Below are positions 37,116 through 46,873 of a DNA stretch of 64,000 nt, piece after piece. The stretch spans positions 558,001-622,000 of the forward strand of contig NZ_CP083388.1 of NCBI RefSeq assembly GCF_020042285.1. Reading direction: 5' to 3'. The position numbers and the translations under genes were made by a program. The notes below the pieces were generated by a model. It ran no database searches and was not told where the DNA came from. It saw only the letters and a program-made list of their open reading frames with translations. Within the stretch, counting starts at the first letter, position 1. The number at the start of each line of letters is the position of its first letter. The DNA is from Ferruginibacter albus (GTDB lineage: Bacteria; Bacteroidota; Bacteroidia; Chitinophagales; Chitinophagaceae).

Positions 37116-38396
37116 ATGCATAAGATCTTTATCAAACGAAAAAAACAACACAGCAAAAAGCAGTAGATATTCGCCGATTGTATGTTCCATTTTAATAAAC
37201 TCAATGTTGACGATGTTCAAGGCAATACCAAGAAATAATACAAAATATTTCCAATTTATGCGTTGCCCAACAAAAGCTGTTATCAGCATAACGGGAAACA
37301 ACCATTGAACTGTAGCATATTGATGCCTGTACACGGGAGAAAAAAGATCGGTTATCATCATCAATGTATAACCTAATAAAGCAGCCTGTAAAAGATCAAT
37401 GCCATTTTTATGTTTAATAAACAAGACTAACAGCACCGCTATGCAAACCAAACAAAGCGCATTCATAACAGGCAGGCTTATCGTTTTTTTCAATATCGCT
37501 TTAAACACAACAAAGAAATTTCCATCTTCAGAATAAAGTGTACACTTGCCGGAAGATTGCAGCTTTTTTACTGCTGCCATATTAAATCCTTCTATTGTTG
37601 CATAACCGGGATCTTTATCTGTATTCACTTTTTCAACAGGGTATCCCTGGTAATTGGCGATCTGCATTTTTATATTCTTATAATAATCTGTCCATAAATT
37701 TCTTTCAGTGCTATTGATCACAGAATAGGAACACAACAATACAACCGGTAAAAAAAAGCATACTAAATAATTACGGGAAAAGCGGTTAAAGAAAAATGCA
37801 AGTGGTAAAAAAAAGAGTATTGCATTCGGGCGAATTAATATCAGCGTAATGCAGACAAATCCGGCACATACAGCATGAAGCAATTTTTGTTTTTTATTGA
37901 TCAGCCAATAAAAAATGGCAGCAAGCATGGGAATAAATATATAAAGCTGCCCTAGCCGTATATGAGTTTTCCATGCTTCAGTAAATAAGAAGAGAATGGC
38001 AATGGATAATACCGCATACTGTTGAATAGTATTCTTTGCAAAAGAAAGTACGATCAATGTTGTAATAAGTAATGCAACATATTCCATGAACAGCCATAAG
38101 TAAGAAATGGTTCGCTGTTGCCAATTGGCAACCGGGTAAAGCAAGTGATGAAAAAAAGGGCTTGCAGTAATTCCGGAGAATTTATAATTATCCATTGTTG
38201 CAGGATCGTAATAACGCATGCCATCCGATATTTTCCACTTATAGAAATAAGGAGATACGCCATCTTCTTCTAACCGGGCGCCTACTATCCTGTTTCGCAG
38301 ATCACTGGAGTAGCATTTTTCGAGATAAACATCCCGGTGAAAGCACCAGCCTGCTGCCAGCAGGTATATGCAAAAGAATAAGGCTTTGAATTTCAA
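37095..38396 (-). CDS. Multi-spanning membrane protein, DUF2029/GT87-like
   Basis: 433 aa with about ten hydrophobic segments. The first helix is FKALFFCIYLLAAGWCF. A polar loop with RNRIVGARLEEDGVSPYFYKW and ASPFFHHLLYP follows, the acidic loop pattern of GT87-type mannosyltransferases that use polyprenyl-phosphate sugars. The start is TTG at 38396: a TAA lies three codons upstream and the next in-frame ATG would remove the first helix and the acidic loop. It stands alone, and its 3' end lies in a shared hairpin. Confidence 0.7.
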   Translation of the reverse strand: MKFKALFFCIYLLAAGWCFHRDVYLEKCYSSDLRNRIVGARLEEDGVSPYFYKWKISDGMRYYDPATMDNYKFSGITASPFFHHLLYPVANWQQRTISYLWLFMEYVALLITTLIVLSFAKNTIQQYAVLSIAILFLFTEAWKTHIRLGQLYIFIPMLAAIFYWLINKKQKLLHAVCAGFVCITLILIRPNAILFFLPLAFFFNRFSRNYLVCFFLPVVLLCSYSVINSTERNLWTDYYKNIKMQIANYQGYPVEKVNTDKDPGYATIEGFNMAAVKKLQSSGKCTLYSEDGNFFVVFKAILKKTISLPVMNALCLVCIAVLLVLFIKHKNGIDLLQAALLGYTLMMITDLFSPVYRHQYATVQWLFPVMLITAFVGQRINWKYFVLFLGIALNIVNIEFIKMEHTIGEYLLLFAVLFFSFDKDLMHKKGERI

Positions 38397-38593
38397 ATTT
38401 ATTTATTAAAGATGCTAAGATAGCAAGGCTTACTGAAAGCTTATACCTTGTTTGAATTAACAAAGCAGTTGCAGGCATAACGTTTTAACAAACGATTGGC
38501 AAATGTTTTTTAAGTGTTAAGCAGGTTTGTTGGCATGTCTATTGTAATTAAACTACGGACATAGTTTCCAATCAAACCAAAAAATTAATAAAC

Positions 38594-38884
38594 ATGAAAA
38601 AGTATCTTTCAAAAATCATAGCAATGTTATTCATAGCAATAGCATTTTCATTTACGGCTTCTGCACAATTTGTTAGAGAACGACCAACTCACACCATAGT
38701 GGTTCGTACGGCTCCTCCTTCACCACGCCATGTATGGGTTGATGAAGATTGGGCATGGAGAGGAGGTAATTATGTTTATACGGGGGGGTATTGGGCAGAA
38801 CCCAAACCGGGGCTTGTATGGGTTGCCGGTCATTGGAAGCACCGCAGACATGGATGGTATTGGGTTCCCGGACGTTGGAGATAA
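38594..38884 (+). CDS. YXWGXW-repeat small secreted protein
   Basis: 96 aa. Signal peptide (IIAMLFIAIAFSFTASA), then a short mature chain with tryptophan repeats: YTGGYWAEPKPGLVWVAGHW and HRRHGWYWVPGRWR. This is the YXWGXW repeat family seen in many Gram-negatives, with no known function, likely periplasmic or on the surface. A terminator follows directly. Confidence 0.85.
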   Translation: MKKYLSKIIAMLFIAIAFSFTASAQFVRERPTHTIVVRTAPPSPRHVWVDEDWAWRGGNYVYTGGYWAEPKPGLVWVAGHWKHRRHGWYWVPGRWR

Positions 38885-38905
38885 AATTAAGTTATGTTAT
38901 GTATG

Positions 38906-38933
38906 AAGGCTTGCTTACCGCAAGCCTTTTTAA
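38906..38933 (+). terminator. Terminator after the YXWGXW gene
   Basis: Perfect 9-bp stem AAGGCTTGC/GCAAGCCTT with loop TTACC, then T-run. Confidence 0.88.
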
Positions 38934-38997
38934 TAATATTATAACGTTAAAGAAAGTATCTTGCTATGGATTCTATTTATAACCCATTAGTTTTTTT

Positions 38998-39633
38998 ATG
39001 AAAAAATATTTTTTGATCGCAGCTGTATTGTTTGCTGCAAACTCATTTGCTCAAAAGAAAGATGTAGTGCCTATTGATAGGGAAAACTTTTTTCGTTTCG
39101 GCGTTAAAGGAGGTGTAAATATTAATAAGATAACGGGGCAATCCTATAGCGATGGATTTAACTTTAACTACCAGGCAGGCGTATTTTTTCAATTTAATTT
39201 CAGTCAGCGTTTTGGACTGCAACCCGAAATAAGCTTGGTGCAGTCTTCTACCACTTTTAATAATGATCCATCCGGACCTTACTATGATCTGTTCTTAGGC
39301 GGCTCACAGAAAAACGCCACTTTTAATTATTTAGAGATCCCTGTACTATTAAATATTAATGTTGGACAAAGCAAACATGTAAAACTACAAGTTGGTCCTT
39401 CTTACGGAGGATTATTGAGCAAAACAATTGATAATTTAAAGAATGGGAATACAGATAGTCTTAAGTATTCCAATGCAGACTGGAGTGCTATTGGCGGCTT
39501 ATGGATCCAGCTGCCCTTAGTTAATTTTGGAGCAAGGTATAAATACGGACTAAATGATATTAATAATAGTGCTGTGAAAACAGAAGCCTGGCACAATCAA
39601 TCTATACAGGTATTTGTAGGAGTTACTTTTTAA
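38998..39633 (+). CDS. Outer-membrane beta-barrel (PorT-like) protein
   Basis: 211 aa. Signal peptide (YFLIAAVLFAANSFA), then alternating strands typical of OMP_b-brl_2/porin-like proteins: FRFGVKGGVNINKITGQS, YQAGVFFQFNFSQRFGLQPE, YLEIPVLLNINVG and a C-terminal strand ending VFVGVTF with terminal Phe, as recognised by the Bam machinery. Small barrel; no substrate known. Flanked by terminators on both sides, so monocistronic. Confidence 0.82.
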   Translation: MKKYFLIAAVLFAANSFAQKKDVVPIDRENFFRFGVKGGVNINKITGQSYSDGFNFNYQAGVFFQFNFSQRFGLQPEISLVQSSTTFNNDPSGPYYDLFLGGSQKNATFNYLEIPVLLNINVGQSKHVKLQVGPSYGGLLSKTIDNLKNGNTDSLKYSNADWSAIGGLWIQLPLVNFGARYKYGLNDINNSAVKTEAWHNQSIQVFVGVTF

Positions 39634-39659
39634 ACATTTATCAATATTTAATTTTATTT

Positions 39660-39688
39660 AAAAGGATTGTACACCACAATCCTTTTTT
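39660..39688 (+). terminator. Terminator after the beta-barrel gene
   Basis: Perfect 11-bp stem AAAAGGATTGT/ACAATCCTTTT, loop ACACC, T-tail. Confidence 0.88.
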
Positions 39689-39709
39689 AATTTTAATAAA
39701 ACATCCGAT

Positions 39710-40435
39710 ATGATAACATCATTGCCATTGGAAAAATTCTTATTCATAGATATAGAAACTGTCTCTCAGTCAGAAAATTTTCAATTACTTACTGAAGAAT
39801 GGAAAATGCTTTGGCAGGAAAAAGTGTTTCGTACATTACCCGATGGTGTTAGTGTATATGAATATTATCCTCAACGGGCAGGTATAATGGCAGAGTTTGC
39901 AAAAGTTATTTGCATCAGTATCGGGTATTTTAGAAAAGAAAATAACAATTACCAGCTTAGAATAAAATCAATTTATGGAGATGATGAAGGGCAACTGTTG
40001 CAATCGTTTATTCAAACAGTAAATCAATTAGAAGCTGCCAGCAATAAATGGAGCTTTACGGGGCATAATATTAAAGAGTTTGATATCCCTTTTTTATGCA
40101 GAAGATTATTGGTGAATAATTTGCCTATTCCTGCTTATCTCGATTTTCAGAATATGAAACCCTGGGAAACGAATTTGATAGACACATTCCAATATTGGCG
40201 CTTCGGCGACTACAAAAATTTTACATCTTTAAAACTACTGGCAGCAGCTTTGGGTGTTCCTTCTCCCAAAGACGATATTGACGGAAGCATGGTAGGAGAG
40301 GTATATTGGAAAGAAAAAGACCTGCAACGGATTGTAATATATTGCCAGAAAGATGTGGTAACGGTAGCCAATATCGTATTGAGGTTTAAAAACCAGCCTG
40401 TTTTGAAGGAAGAACAGATCATTTTTGTTAAATAA
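39710..40435 (+). CDS. Predicted 3'-5' exonuclease (PolB-like, COG3298)
   Basis: 241 aa. The RNase-H-like exonuclease motifs are in order: ExoI FLFIDIETVSQSE (about 11-23), ExoII SFTGHNIKEFDIPFLCRRLL, and ExoIII with YCQKDVVTVANIVLRF near the C-terminus (DEDDy type, Tyr before Cys-Gln-Lys-Asp). This fits the family predicted to be 3'-5' exonucleases related to the proofreading domain of B-family polymerases. Role in DNA repair or RNA processing is unknown. It lies just upstream of the S10 cluster but on its own unit. Confidence 0.85.
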   Translation: MITSLPLEKFLFIDIETVSQSENFQLLTEEWKMLWQEKVFRTLPDGVSVYEYYPQRAGIMAEFAKVICISIGYFRKENNNYQLRIKSIYGDDEGQLLQSFIQTVNQLEAASNKWSFTGHNIKEFDIPFLCRRLLVNNLPIPAYLDFQNMKPWETNLIDTFQYWRFGDYKNFTSLKLLAAALGVPSPKDDIDGSMVGEVYWKEKDLQRIVIYCQKDVVTVANIVLRFKNQPVLKEEQIIFVK

Positions 40436-40511
40436 ACCCGCCCTGGTATTATTTTCTGCTTTTTTCGACAAAAAACTTTCTTTTTCCCTTTGCTATTTCA
40501 AATCAACCCCG

Positions 40512-40519
40512 TACCTTCG
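40512..40519 (+). promoter_or_regulatory. Near-consensus -7 element of the S10 cluster
   Basis: TACCTTCG differs from TAnnTTTG at one base. It lies 40 bp before rpsJ and is the best candidate for driving the whole ribosomal cluster. Confidence 0.45.
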
Positions 40520-40559
40520 CACTCCATTTTAAAAATAGGAATTTTAAAGTTCTTTACAT

Positions 40560-40865
40560 ATGTCACAAAGAATCAGAATAAAACTACAGTCTTACGACCA
40601 CAACTTAGTTGATAAATCAGCAGAAAAAATCGTAAAAACTGTACGCAGCACCGGCGCAGTAGTAACAGGTCCTATTCCTTTACCTACGCATAAGAAGATC
40701 TTTACGGTATTGCGTTCTCCTCACGTAAATAAAAAAGCTCGTGAGCAGTTTCAATTGTGCACACATAAACGTTTATTAGACATTTACACCAGCAGCAGCC
40801 GTACAGTGGATGCATTAAGCAAACTGGATTTGCCAAGTGGTGTGGATGTTGAAATTAAAGCCTAA
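40560..40865 (+). CDS. rpsJ: 30S ribosomal protein S10
   Basis: 101 aa, standard length. [18 protein letters not shown] and the loop [20 protein letters not shown] are diagnostic. It binds the 30S head and, with NusB, the antitermination complex. First gene of the S10 cluster. A 129-bp gap with a dispersed repeat separates it from rplC. Confidence 0.99.
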   Translation: MSQRIRIKLQSYDHNLVDKSAEKIVKTVRSTGAVVTGPIPLPTHKKIFTVLRSPHVNKKAREQFQLCTHKRLLDIYTSSSRTVDALSKLDLPSGVDVEIKA

Positions 40866-40896
40866 TGAACCGTTTTTGCCAGGTTTAGCATGTTTG

Positions 40897-40911
40897 CTGA
40901 GCTTGTCGAAG
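40897..40911. repeat. Dispersed CTGAGCTTGtCGAAG-type repeat, copy 2
   Basis: CTGAGCTTGTCGAAG between rpsJ and rplC, 14 of 15 identical to the copy after fusA. The flanking TTTG/GCAGGC bases give extra partial symmetry. Confidence 0.5.
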
Positions 40912-40994
40912 CAGGCAGAAGGTAAGTTCTTGAAAGAAAAAATTTGAACACCTATCTCCGTTTTTCACGGAGCGCTGGGTATAAAACAGATACA

Positions 40995-41612
40995 ATGAAA
41001 AGTATTATTGGTAAGAAAATTGGCATGACCAGTGTCTTTGATGCCAGCGGTAAGCAAACTGCTGTAACCATCATCGAGGCAGGCCCGTGCGTTGTTACAC
41101 AAAAGAAAACGGTTGAAACCGATGGGTACAATGCTCTTCAGATAGCATTTGGCGATAAAAAAGAAAAACACTCCAACAAAGCCGCCATCAACCACTTTGC
41201 CAAAGCGCAAACTTCTCCTAAAAAAGTAATCAAAGAAATCCGCGATAGCGAAATAGATAAAAACATTGGTGAAACCATTACTGTTGACATTTTTGCCGAA
41301 GGCGATAAAGTTGAAGTAGTAGGTACTACCAAAGGTAAAGGCTTCCAGGGCGTTGTTAAACGTCATGGCTTTAGCGGTGTGGGTGAAGCATCTCATGGTC
41401 AGCACGATCGTCAAAGAGCACCGGGTTCTATCGGTAACTCTTCTGATGCGTCAAGAGTATTCAAAGGAATGCGCATGGCAGGCAGAATGGGGCAGGACAG
41501 AGTGAAATTAAAAGGTTTGAAAGTGGTAAAAATCTTCCCTGAGAAGAATTATATATTAATCAGTGGTTCGGTTCCGGGTCACAATGGTTCAATCGTTTTA
41601 ATACAGAAATAA
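40995..41612 (+). CDS. rplC: 50S ribosomal protein L3
   Basis: 205 aa from [16 protein letters not shown]; an upstream in-frame start would add 17 unrelated residues. The central [16 protein letters not shown] loop appears as [19 protein letters not shown], then [16 protein letters not shown], which reaches toward the peptidyl-transferase centre. It nucleates 23S rRNA folding. rplD follows after 2 nt. Confidence 0.99.
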   Translation: MKSIIGKKIGMTSVFDASGKQTAVTIIEAGPCVVTQKKTVETDGYNALQIAFGDKKEKHSNKAAINHFAKAQTSPKKVIKEIRDSEIDKNIGETITVDIFAEGDKVEVVGTTKGKGFQGVVKRHGFSGVGEASHGQHDRQRAPGSIGNSSDASRVFKGMRMAGRMGQDRVKLKGLKVVKIFPEKNYILISGSVPGHNGSIVLIQK

Positions 41613-41614
41613 TC

Positions 41615-42244
41615 ATGCAAGTAGATATTTTAAATATACAAGGGCAAAAGACCGGAAGAACCATTGAGTTACCGGAAGAAATTTTTGGTGCAGAACCAAA
41701 TAACCATGCTATTTATCTTGCTGTAAAGCAATACCGTGGCGCTCAACGTCAGGGTACGCATAAAGTAAAGACAAGAGCGGAAGTTCATGGAGCATCTAAA
41801 AAACTGCACAAGCAAAAAGGTACAGGTGGTGCTCGTAAAGGTAACTTACGTAACCCTTTGTACAAAGGTGGTGGTACTGTATTTGGTCCTAAACCTCATG
41901 GGTACGATATCAAGTTGAACCGCAAGGTGAAAGACTTGGCTAAAATTGGTGCGTTAAGCCACAAAGCAAAAGAAAATGCAATTGTGATTGTTGAAGATGT
42001 TACATTGAATGCACCCAAAACAAAAGAATTTGCAGGTATTTTAAAGAACTTGAATGTAGGTGGTAAAAAAGCATTGTTCGTAATACCTGAATACAACGAT
42101 AATTTGTATTTAAGCTTAAGAAATATTCCCGGTGTTAGCGGAGGCTTATTGAGCGATGTAAATACATACGACATAGTAGATGCTAACGTGTTAGTGTTTA
42201 CTGAAAGCGCAGCAAAAATTTTTACTGAAGAAGAAAAAGCATAA
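41615..42244 (+). CDS. rplD: 50S ribosomal protein L4
   Basis: 209 aa. The tunnel-loop segment KLHKQKGTGGARKGNLRNPL and the GGTVFGPKPHGYDIKLNRK that follows are typical. L4 lines the exit tunnel. In E. coli L4 also represses its own operon by binding the S10 leader; whether that happens here cannot be told from this short leader. Two nt after rplC. Confidence 0.99.
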   Translation: MQVDILNIQGQKTGRTIELPEEIFGAEPNNHAIYLAVKQYRGAQRQGTHKVKTRAEVHGASKKLHKQKGTGGARKGNLRNPLYKGGGTVFGPKPHGYDIKLNRKVKDLAKIGALSHKAKENAIVIVEDVTLNAPKTKEFAGILKNLNVGGKKALFVIPEYNDNLYLSLRNIPGVSGGLLSDVNTYDIVDANVLVFTESAAKIFTEEEKA

Positions 42245-42250
42245 AAAATT

Positions 42251-42550
42251 ATGAAACCGTCAGACGTTTTAATAAAGCCAATTTTATCTGAAAAGATAAA
42301 TAAGCAAACTGAAAAGCAAAATCGTTATGCTTTTGTAGTAAACAGAAAAGCAAACAAGCTTGAAATTAAAAAAGCAGTAGAAAGCTTTTATGGCGTACAG
42401 GTTCAGGATGTGAACACTGCTGTAATTCCTTCTAAAGCTAAATCACGCTATACAAAAGCAGGATTCATCAATGGTCGTAAACCGGCTAAGAAAAAAGCTT
42501 TTGTAACAATTGCTGAAGGCGAAACAATTGATATATACGGAACCGTATAG
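42251..42550 (+). CDS. rplW: 50S ribosomal protein L23
   Basis: 99 aa. IKPILSEKINKQTEKQNRYA and KKAVESFYGVQVQDVNTAVI are family-typical. It sits at the tunnel exit and docks trigger factor, SRP and SecYEG. Six nt after rplD. Confidence 0.98.
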   Translation: MKPSDVLIKPILSEKINKQTEKQNRYAFVVNRKANKLEIKKAVESFYGVQVQDVNTAVIPSKAKSRYTKAGFINGRKPAKKKAFVTIAEGETIDIYGTV

Positions 42551-42611
42551 ATTTAAATAATTAATGAATGGTGGTCAGCACCGCAAAGTTTGACAAAAAC
42601 AAAATTTAAAA

Positions 42612-43451
42612 ATGGCACTAAAGAAATACAAACCGGTAACAGCAGGAACTCGTTGGAGAATTGGTAACGCTTATGCAGAAGTTACTACAAACGTTCCTGA
42701 AAAATCTTTACTTGAAAAAGTAAGTGGTACAGGTGGTCGTAACGCACAAGGTAGAAGATCTATGCGTTATATCGGCGGCGGTAATAAAATTAAATACCGT
42801 ATCGTAGATTTTAAAAGAGATAAAAAAGACATACCTGCAAAGGTTGTTTCAATTGAATACGATCCAAACCGTACAGCATTCATCGCTTTGTTGAATTATG
42901 CTGATGGGGAAAAACGTTACATCATTGCTCCGAATGGTTTACAGGTAGGCGGTACCGTTACAAGCGGCGACAGCGTAGCTCCTGAATTAGGAAATGCTTT
43001 GATGATGAAAAACATGCCTTTAGGTACTGTTATTCATAATATCGAAATGCAACCCGGGCAAGGTGGTAAATTGGTTCGTAGTGCCGGTGGTTCTGCTCAG
43101 TTGACCAACAAGGAAGAAAAATACGCAATCTTAAAAATGCCAAGTGGCGAATTAAGAAAGATATTGATCAATTGCTATGCTACTGTAGGTGTTGTAAGTA
43201 ACAGCGACCATAACCTTGAAAGCATGGGTAAAGCCGGACGTAACAGATGGAAAGGCATTCGTCCACGTAACCGTGGTGTTGCCATGAACCCTGTTGATCA
43301 CCCGATGGGTGGTGGTGAAGGTAAAGCTTCAGGTGGTCACCCACGTAGCCGTACAGGTAAATATGCTAAAGGTGAAATTACTCGTACAAGAGGAAAAGGC
43401 TCTGACAAAATGATCATCCAGAGAAGAAACGGTAAAAAAATAAGTAAATAA
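42612..43451 (+). CDS. rplB: 50S ribosomal protein L2
   Basis: 279 aa. It has the [20 protein letters not shown] region, the RSAGGSAQL segment and the C-terminal [20 protein letters not shown] loop whose His supports the peptidyl-transferase region. Codon use is strongly biased. It follows rplW by 61 nt. Confidence 0.99.
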   Translation: MALKKYKPVTAGTRWRIGNAYAEVTTNVPEKSLLEKVSGTGGRNAQGRRSMRYIGGGNKIKYRIVDFKRDKKDIPAKVVSIEYDPNRTAFIALLNYADGEKRYIIAPNGLQVGGTVTSGDSVAPELGNALMMKNMPLGTVIHNIEMQPGQGGKLVRSAGGSAQLTNKEEKYAILKMPSGELRKILINCYATVGVVSNSDHNLESMGKAGRNRWKGIRPRNRGVAMNPVDHPMGGGEGKASGGHPRSRTGKYAKGEITRTRGKGSDKMIIQRRNGKKISK

Positions 43452-43511
43452 TTATACTGTTAAAATAATCCCGCCAACGGCGTGATGAATAAACGTAAAT
43501 AAAAATAAAAC

Positions 43512-43784
43512 ATGGCTCGTTCAATTAAAAAAGGTCCTTACGTAGATGCTAATTTAGAAGGTAAAGTATTAGCTATAAATGAAGGAAAGAATAAGAAAGG
43601 TGTTATCAAAACCTGGTCTCGCCGTTCTACTATTACTCCTGATTTTGTAGGACATACTTTGGCAGTTCACAATGGCAACAAATTTATTCCTGTTTATGTA
43701 ACGGAATTTATGGTTGGTCATAAATTAGGTGAGTTTGCACCAACAAGAAACTTTAAAGGACACTCAAGCAAGAAGATTGCTTAA
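43512..43784 (+). CDS. rpsS: 30S ribosomal protein S19
   Basis: 90 aa. [19 protein letters not shown] and [17 protein letters not shown] are diagnostic. It contacts the A-site finger from the 30S head together with S13. Confidence 0.99.
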   Translation: MARSIKKGPYVDANLEGKVLAINEGKNKKGVIKTWSRRSTITPDFVGHTLAVHNGNKFIPVYVTEFMVGHKLGEFAPTRNFKGHSSKKIA

Positions 43785-43803
43785 TTAAAAATATTAAATC
43801 GAA

Positions 43804-44148
43804 ATGGAAGCAGTAGCAAAACTTAGAAACTATCCTACATCGCCACGCAAAATGCGCTTATTGGCTGATTTAATTCGTGGGTTAGATGTAGATAAAGCGT
43901 TGGGAGTTTTACAATTCAGTCCAAAGCATCCATCAGTGCCTTTATATAAATTATTAAAGAGCGCTATCAATAACTGGGAGCAAAAGAACAGTGATGTTAA
44001 AGTAGAAGATGCACAGTTAGTTGTAAAAACAATTTTTGTTGATGGAGGTAGAGTGATCAAACGTATGCGCCCTGCACCGCAAGGTCGTGGATACAAGATC
44101 CGCAAGCGCAGCAACCATGTAACTTTAATTGTAGACAGTAAAAACTAA
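43804..44148 (+). CDS. rplV: 50S ribosomal protein L22
   Basis: 114 aa. The pattern [20 protein letters not shown] and the hairpin end with [20 protein letters not shown] are clear; that hairpin lines the exit tunnel where macrolide-resistance changes occur in other species. Nineteen nt after rpsS. Confidence 0.98.
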   Translation: MEAVAKLRNYPTSPRKMRLLADLIRGLDVDKALGVLQFSPKHPSVPLYKLLKSAINNWEQKNSDVKVEDAQLVVKTIFVDGGRVIKRMRPAPQGRGYKIRKRSNHVTLIVDSKN

Positions 44149-44188
44149 ATAAACATCCAGGTTAAAACTTGGAATTTAAATAAAAACT

Positions 44189-44980
44189 ATGGGTCAGAAA
44201 ACAAATCCAATTGGTGCCAGGTTAGGAATCATCCGCGGATGGGACAGTAACTGGTACGCTAACAAAAAAGATTTTGGAAAGAAACTGGTTGAAGATAACA
44301 AGATCAGAAATTATCTGAACGCTCGTATCAACAAAGGTGGTATTTCTAAAATAGTTATTGAGCGTACGTTGAATAAGTTGATCGTAACTATTCATACATC
44401 AAAACCGGGTATTATCATTGGTAAAGGTGGTGGAGAGGTTGATAGAATTAAAGAAGAGTTGAAGAAATTGACCGGCAATGCTGATGTTCAAATTAACATC
44501 CTGGAAATTCGTCGTCCGGAATTGGATGCAAACATAGTAGCAGATACAATCGCTCGTCAGATCGAAAATCGTATCAACTACAAACGTGCTATTAAAATGG
44601 CAATTGCTTCAGCATTACGTATGGGTGCAGAAGGAATTAAAGTAAAAGTTGGTGGTCGTTTGGGTGGAGCTGAAATTGCACGTAGCGAAGAAATCAAACA
44701 AGGTCGTACACCATTGCATACGTTACGTATGGATATTGATTATGCAAATGTATTTGCATTAACAGTATATGGTAAGATCGGTATTAAAGTTTGGATCTGT
44801 AAAGGTGAAGTATTGGCTAAGAGAGATTTAAATCCAAACATTTTAGCGAACGCCGGTAAAGAAGGTGGCGAAAGAAACTTTGAAAACCGCGGAGACAGAG
44901 GCGATAGAAGAGATGACAGAAGAGGCGGCGGCGACAGAAGAGGTGGTGGTGGAAACCGGGGTGGCGGTGGAAGAAGATAA
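44189..44980 (+). CDS. rpsC: 30S ribosomal protein S3 with a Gly/Arg/Asp-rich tail
   Basis: 263 aa. The KH domain motif [18 protein letters not shown] and the C-terminal S3 domain ([19 protein letters not shown]) are normal and guard the mRNA entry tunnel. The last 38 or so residues, from [20 protein letters not shown] to [12 protein letters not shown], form a glycine/arginine/aspartate-rich tail. Tails of varying length occur in many bacteria, but this one resembles RGG-box RNA-binding regions. Forty nt after rplV. Confidence 0.98.
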   Translation: MGQKTNPIGARLGIIRGWDSNWYANKKDFGKKLVEDNKIRNYLNARINKGGISKIVIERTLNKLIVTIHTSKPGIIIGKGGGEVDRIKEELKKLTGNADVQINILEIRRPELDANIVADTIARQIENRINYKRAIKMAIASALRMGAEGIKVKVGGRLGGAEIARSEEIKQGRTPLHTLRMDIDYANVFALTVYGKIGIKVWICKGEVLAKRDLNPNILANAGKEGGERNFENRGDRGDRRDDRRGGGDRRGGGGNRGGGGRR

Positions 44981-45050
44981 TTAGTAAAAATAGTATAACT
45001 GGTTTGTGTAAATCGTAAAAGAGAAATCACAAATCGTAAATAAGAACAGG

Positions 45051-45473
45051 ATGTTACAACCAAAAAGAACAAAGCATAGAAAAGCGCAAAAAGGTCGTAT
45101 CAGAGAAACGGCAAAAAGAGGTACAAGTATTTCTTTTGGTACGTTTGGATTGAAAGCATTAGAACCTATTTGGCTTACTAACAGGCAAATTGAAAGTGCT
45201 CGTCAGGCATTAACCCGTCACATGAAAAGAGAAGGGAATGTTTGGATCAGAATTTTCCCGGACAAGCCAATCACTAAAAAGCCTGCTGAAGTACGTATGG
45301 GTAAAGGTAAAGGTAACCCTGAATACTGGGCTGCAGTAGTTGAACCAGGACGTATCATTTTTGAAGCGGACGGTGTTCCAATGCAGGTTGCTAAAGAAGC
45401 ATTTGAATTAGCAGCACAAAAATTACCTATTGCTACCAAGTTTGTAGTAAGAAGAGATTACGCAGTAGCATAA
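45051..45473 (+). CDS. rplP: 50S ribosomal protein L16
   Basis: 140 aa. It begins [20 protein letters not shown] and has [20 protein letters not shown] and [20 protein letters not shown], all family-typical. It contacts the A-site tRNA elbow. It follows rpsC by 70 nt. Confidence 0.99.
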   Translation: MLQPKRTKHRKAQKGRIRETAKRGTSISFGTFGLKALEPIWLTNRQIESARQALTRHMKREGNVWIRIFPDKPITKKPAEVRMGKGKGNPEYWAAVVEPGRIIFEADGVPMQVAKEAFELAAQKLPIATKFVVRRDYAVA

Positions 45474-45514
45474 TTATTAAAGATTCCAAATCTGGATTTT
45501 AAAAATAAAAAGAG

Positions 45515-45724
45515 ATGGCAAAGAAAGCAGATTTTTTAGCGAGCATTAAAAGCTTAAACGCAGATGAACTGAAAGCAAAGATCAGTGAAGATGAATTGCG
45601 TTTAAAGAAAGTGTCATTCGCACACAGCGTAGCGCCACTTGAAAGCCCTGTAAGCATTCGTTTGCTTAGAAGAGACATTGCACGTTTAAAAACAGCATTA
45701 AGAAAAAAAGAATTAGGTTTTTAA
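45515..45724 (+). CDS. rpmC: 50S ribosomal protein L29
   Basis: 69 aa of mostly helix: SIKSLNADELKAKISEDELR and LLRRDIARLKTALRKKEL. It lies by L23 at the tunnel exit. Confidence 0.97.
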   Translation: MAKKADFLASIKSLNADELKAKISEDELRLKKVSFAHSVAPLESPVSIRLLRRDIARLKTALRKKELGF

Positions 45725-45746
45725 TTAAACCATTAAAAGTATAACA

Positions 45747-46007
45747 ATGGCAGTAGAAAGAAATTTACGTAAAACAAGAATCGGGGTTGTATCCAGCAAT
45801 AAAATGGATAAAACTATTACGGTTAACGTAGAAAGAAAAGTAAAGCACCCGATCTATGGTAAGTTCTTGAAAAAGACAACGAAGTTTCATGCGCATGATG
45901 AAAAGAACGAATGCAGCATCGGTGATACGGTAAAGATTGCAGAAACTCGTCCGTTAAGCAAAACAAAGCGTTGGAGATTGGTTGAAGTGGTTGAAAAAGT
46001 AAAATAG
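45747..46007 (+). CDS. rpsQ: 30S ribosomal protein S17
   Basis: 86 aa. It has [20 protein letters not shown] and [20 protein letters not shown], the OB-fold pattern of S17, an early 16S rRNA binder. A 93-bp gap with no clear promoter precedes rplN. Confidence 0.98.
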   Translation: MAVERNLRKTRIGVVSSNKMDKTITVNVERKVKHPIYGKFLKKTTKFHAHDEKNECSIGDTVKIAETRPLSKTKRWRLVEVVEKVK

Positions 46008-46100
46008 TATTTACAATTTGGGATATACAATTGTATAGCCTGCTATAAAAATTAAGTACTGATTTGGATTGAAAAGATCTAAATCTAAAATAGAAATAAA

Positions 46101-46469
46101 ATGATTCAGCAAGAAAGCAGATTGAATGTTGCAGATAACAGCGGTGCCAAAGAAGTTTTGTGTATCCGTGTATTAGGTAACTCCGGACAGGACTATGCTA
46201 AAATAGGCGATAAAATTGTTGTTACCGTTAAAGATGCAATGCCTGCAGGTGGCGTTAAAAAAGGAACTGTGAGCAAAGCGGTTATCGTAAGAACTAAAAA
46301 TAAATTACGTCGTAAAGATGGTTCTTATATACGTTTTGATGATAACGCTGTTGTATTGTTGAATGCATCAGACGAACCAAGAGGTACACGTATTTTTGGC
46401 CCGGTGGCTCGTGAATTGCGTGATAAAGGTTACATGAAAATCATTTCATTAGCACCTGAGGTTCTTTAA
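46101..46469 (+). CDS. rplN: 50S ribosomal protein L14
   Basis: 122 aa. It starts [20 protein letters not shown] and has [20 protein letters not shown], which forms the subunit bridge and the site for silencing factor RsfS. Confidence 0.99.
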   Translation: MIQQESRLNVADNSGAKEVLCIRVLGNSGQDYAKIGDKIVVTVKDAMPAGGVKKGTVSKAVIVRTKNKLRRKDGSYIRFDDNAVVLLNASDEPRGTRIFGPVARELRDKGYMKIISLAPEVL

Positions 46470-46534
46470 TTAAAAAGTAAAAATTAAAAGTAAAACGGTT
46501 TTGTTTTTTCACGGTTTACTTAAAAGTTTATAAA

Positions 46535-46873
46535 ATGAGTACAAGATTTAAACCCAAATTTAACATTAAGAAAGGTGATAACGTAGTAGTTATTACCGGT
46601 GAAGATAAGGACGTGACAAAACCACGTAAAGTGTTGGAAGTATTGGTAGAAGACGCTCGTGTATTGGTAGAAGGTGTAAACATCGTAACTAAGCACAGCA
46701 AGCCAACTGCTCAAAACACTAAAGGTGGCATCATAAAAAAAGAAGCACCTATCGCTATTAGTAATGTAATGCTTTGGGATGCTAAAGCAAAAGCAGCTAC
46801 TAAAATTAAACGTGAAAGAAAAGACGGTAAATTAATTAGAGTATCTAAAAAATCAGGGGAGGCAATTAAATAA
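46535..46873 (+). CDS. rplX: 50S ribosomal protein L24
   Basis: 112 aa. The KOW motif [20 protein letters not shown] and the [20 protein letters not shown] loop are clear. It starts 23S rRNA assembly. Its stop overlaps the rplE start by one base (TAATG), so the two are coupled. Confidence 0.98.
   Translation: MSTRFKPKFNIKKGDNVVVITGEDKDVTKPRKVLEVLVEDARVLVEGVNIVTKHSKPTAQNTKGGIIKKEAPIAISNVMLWDAKAKAATKIKRERKDGKLIRVSKKSGEAIK

Noticed and set aside
44740..45072. Proline/serine-rich minus-strand frame over the S3 tail
   Set aside because: A shadow of the Gly/Arg-rich S3 C-terminus read backwards.
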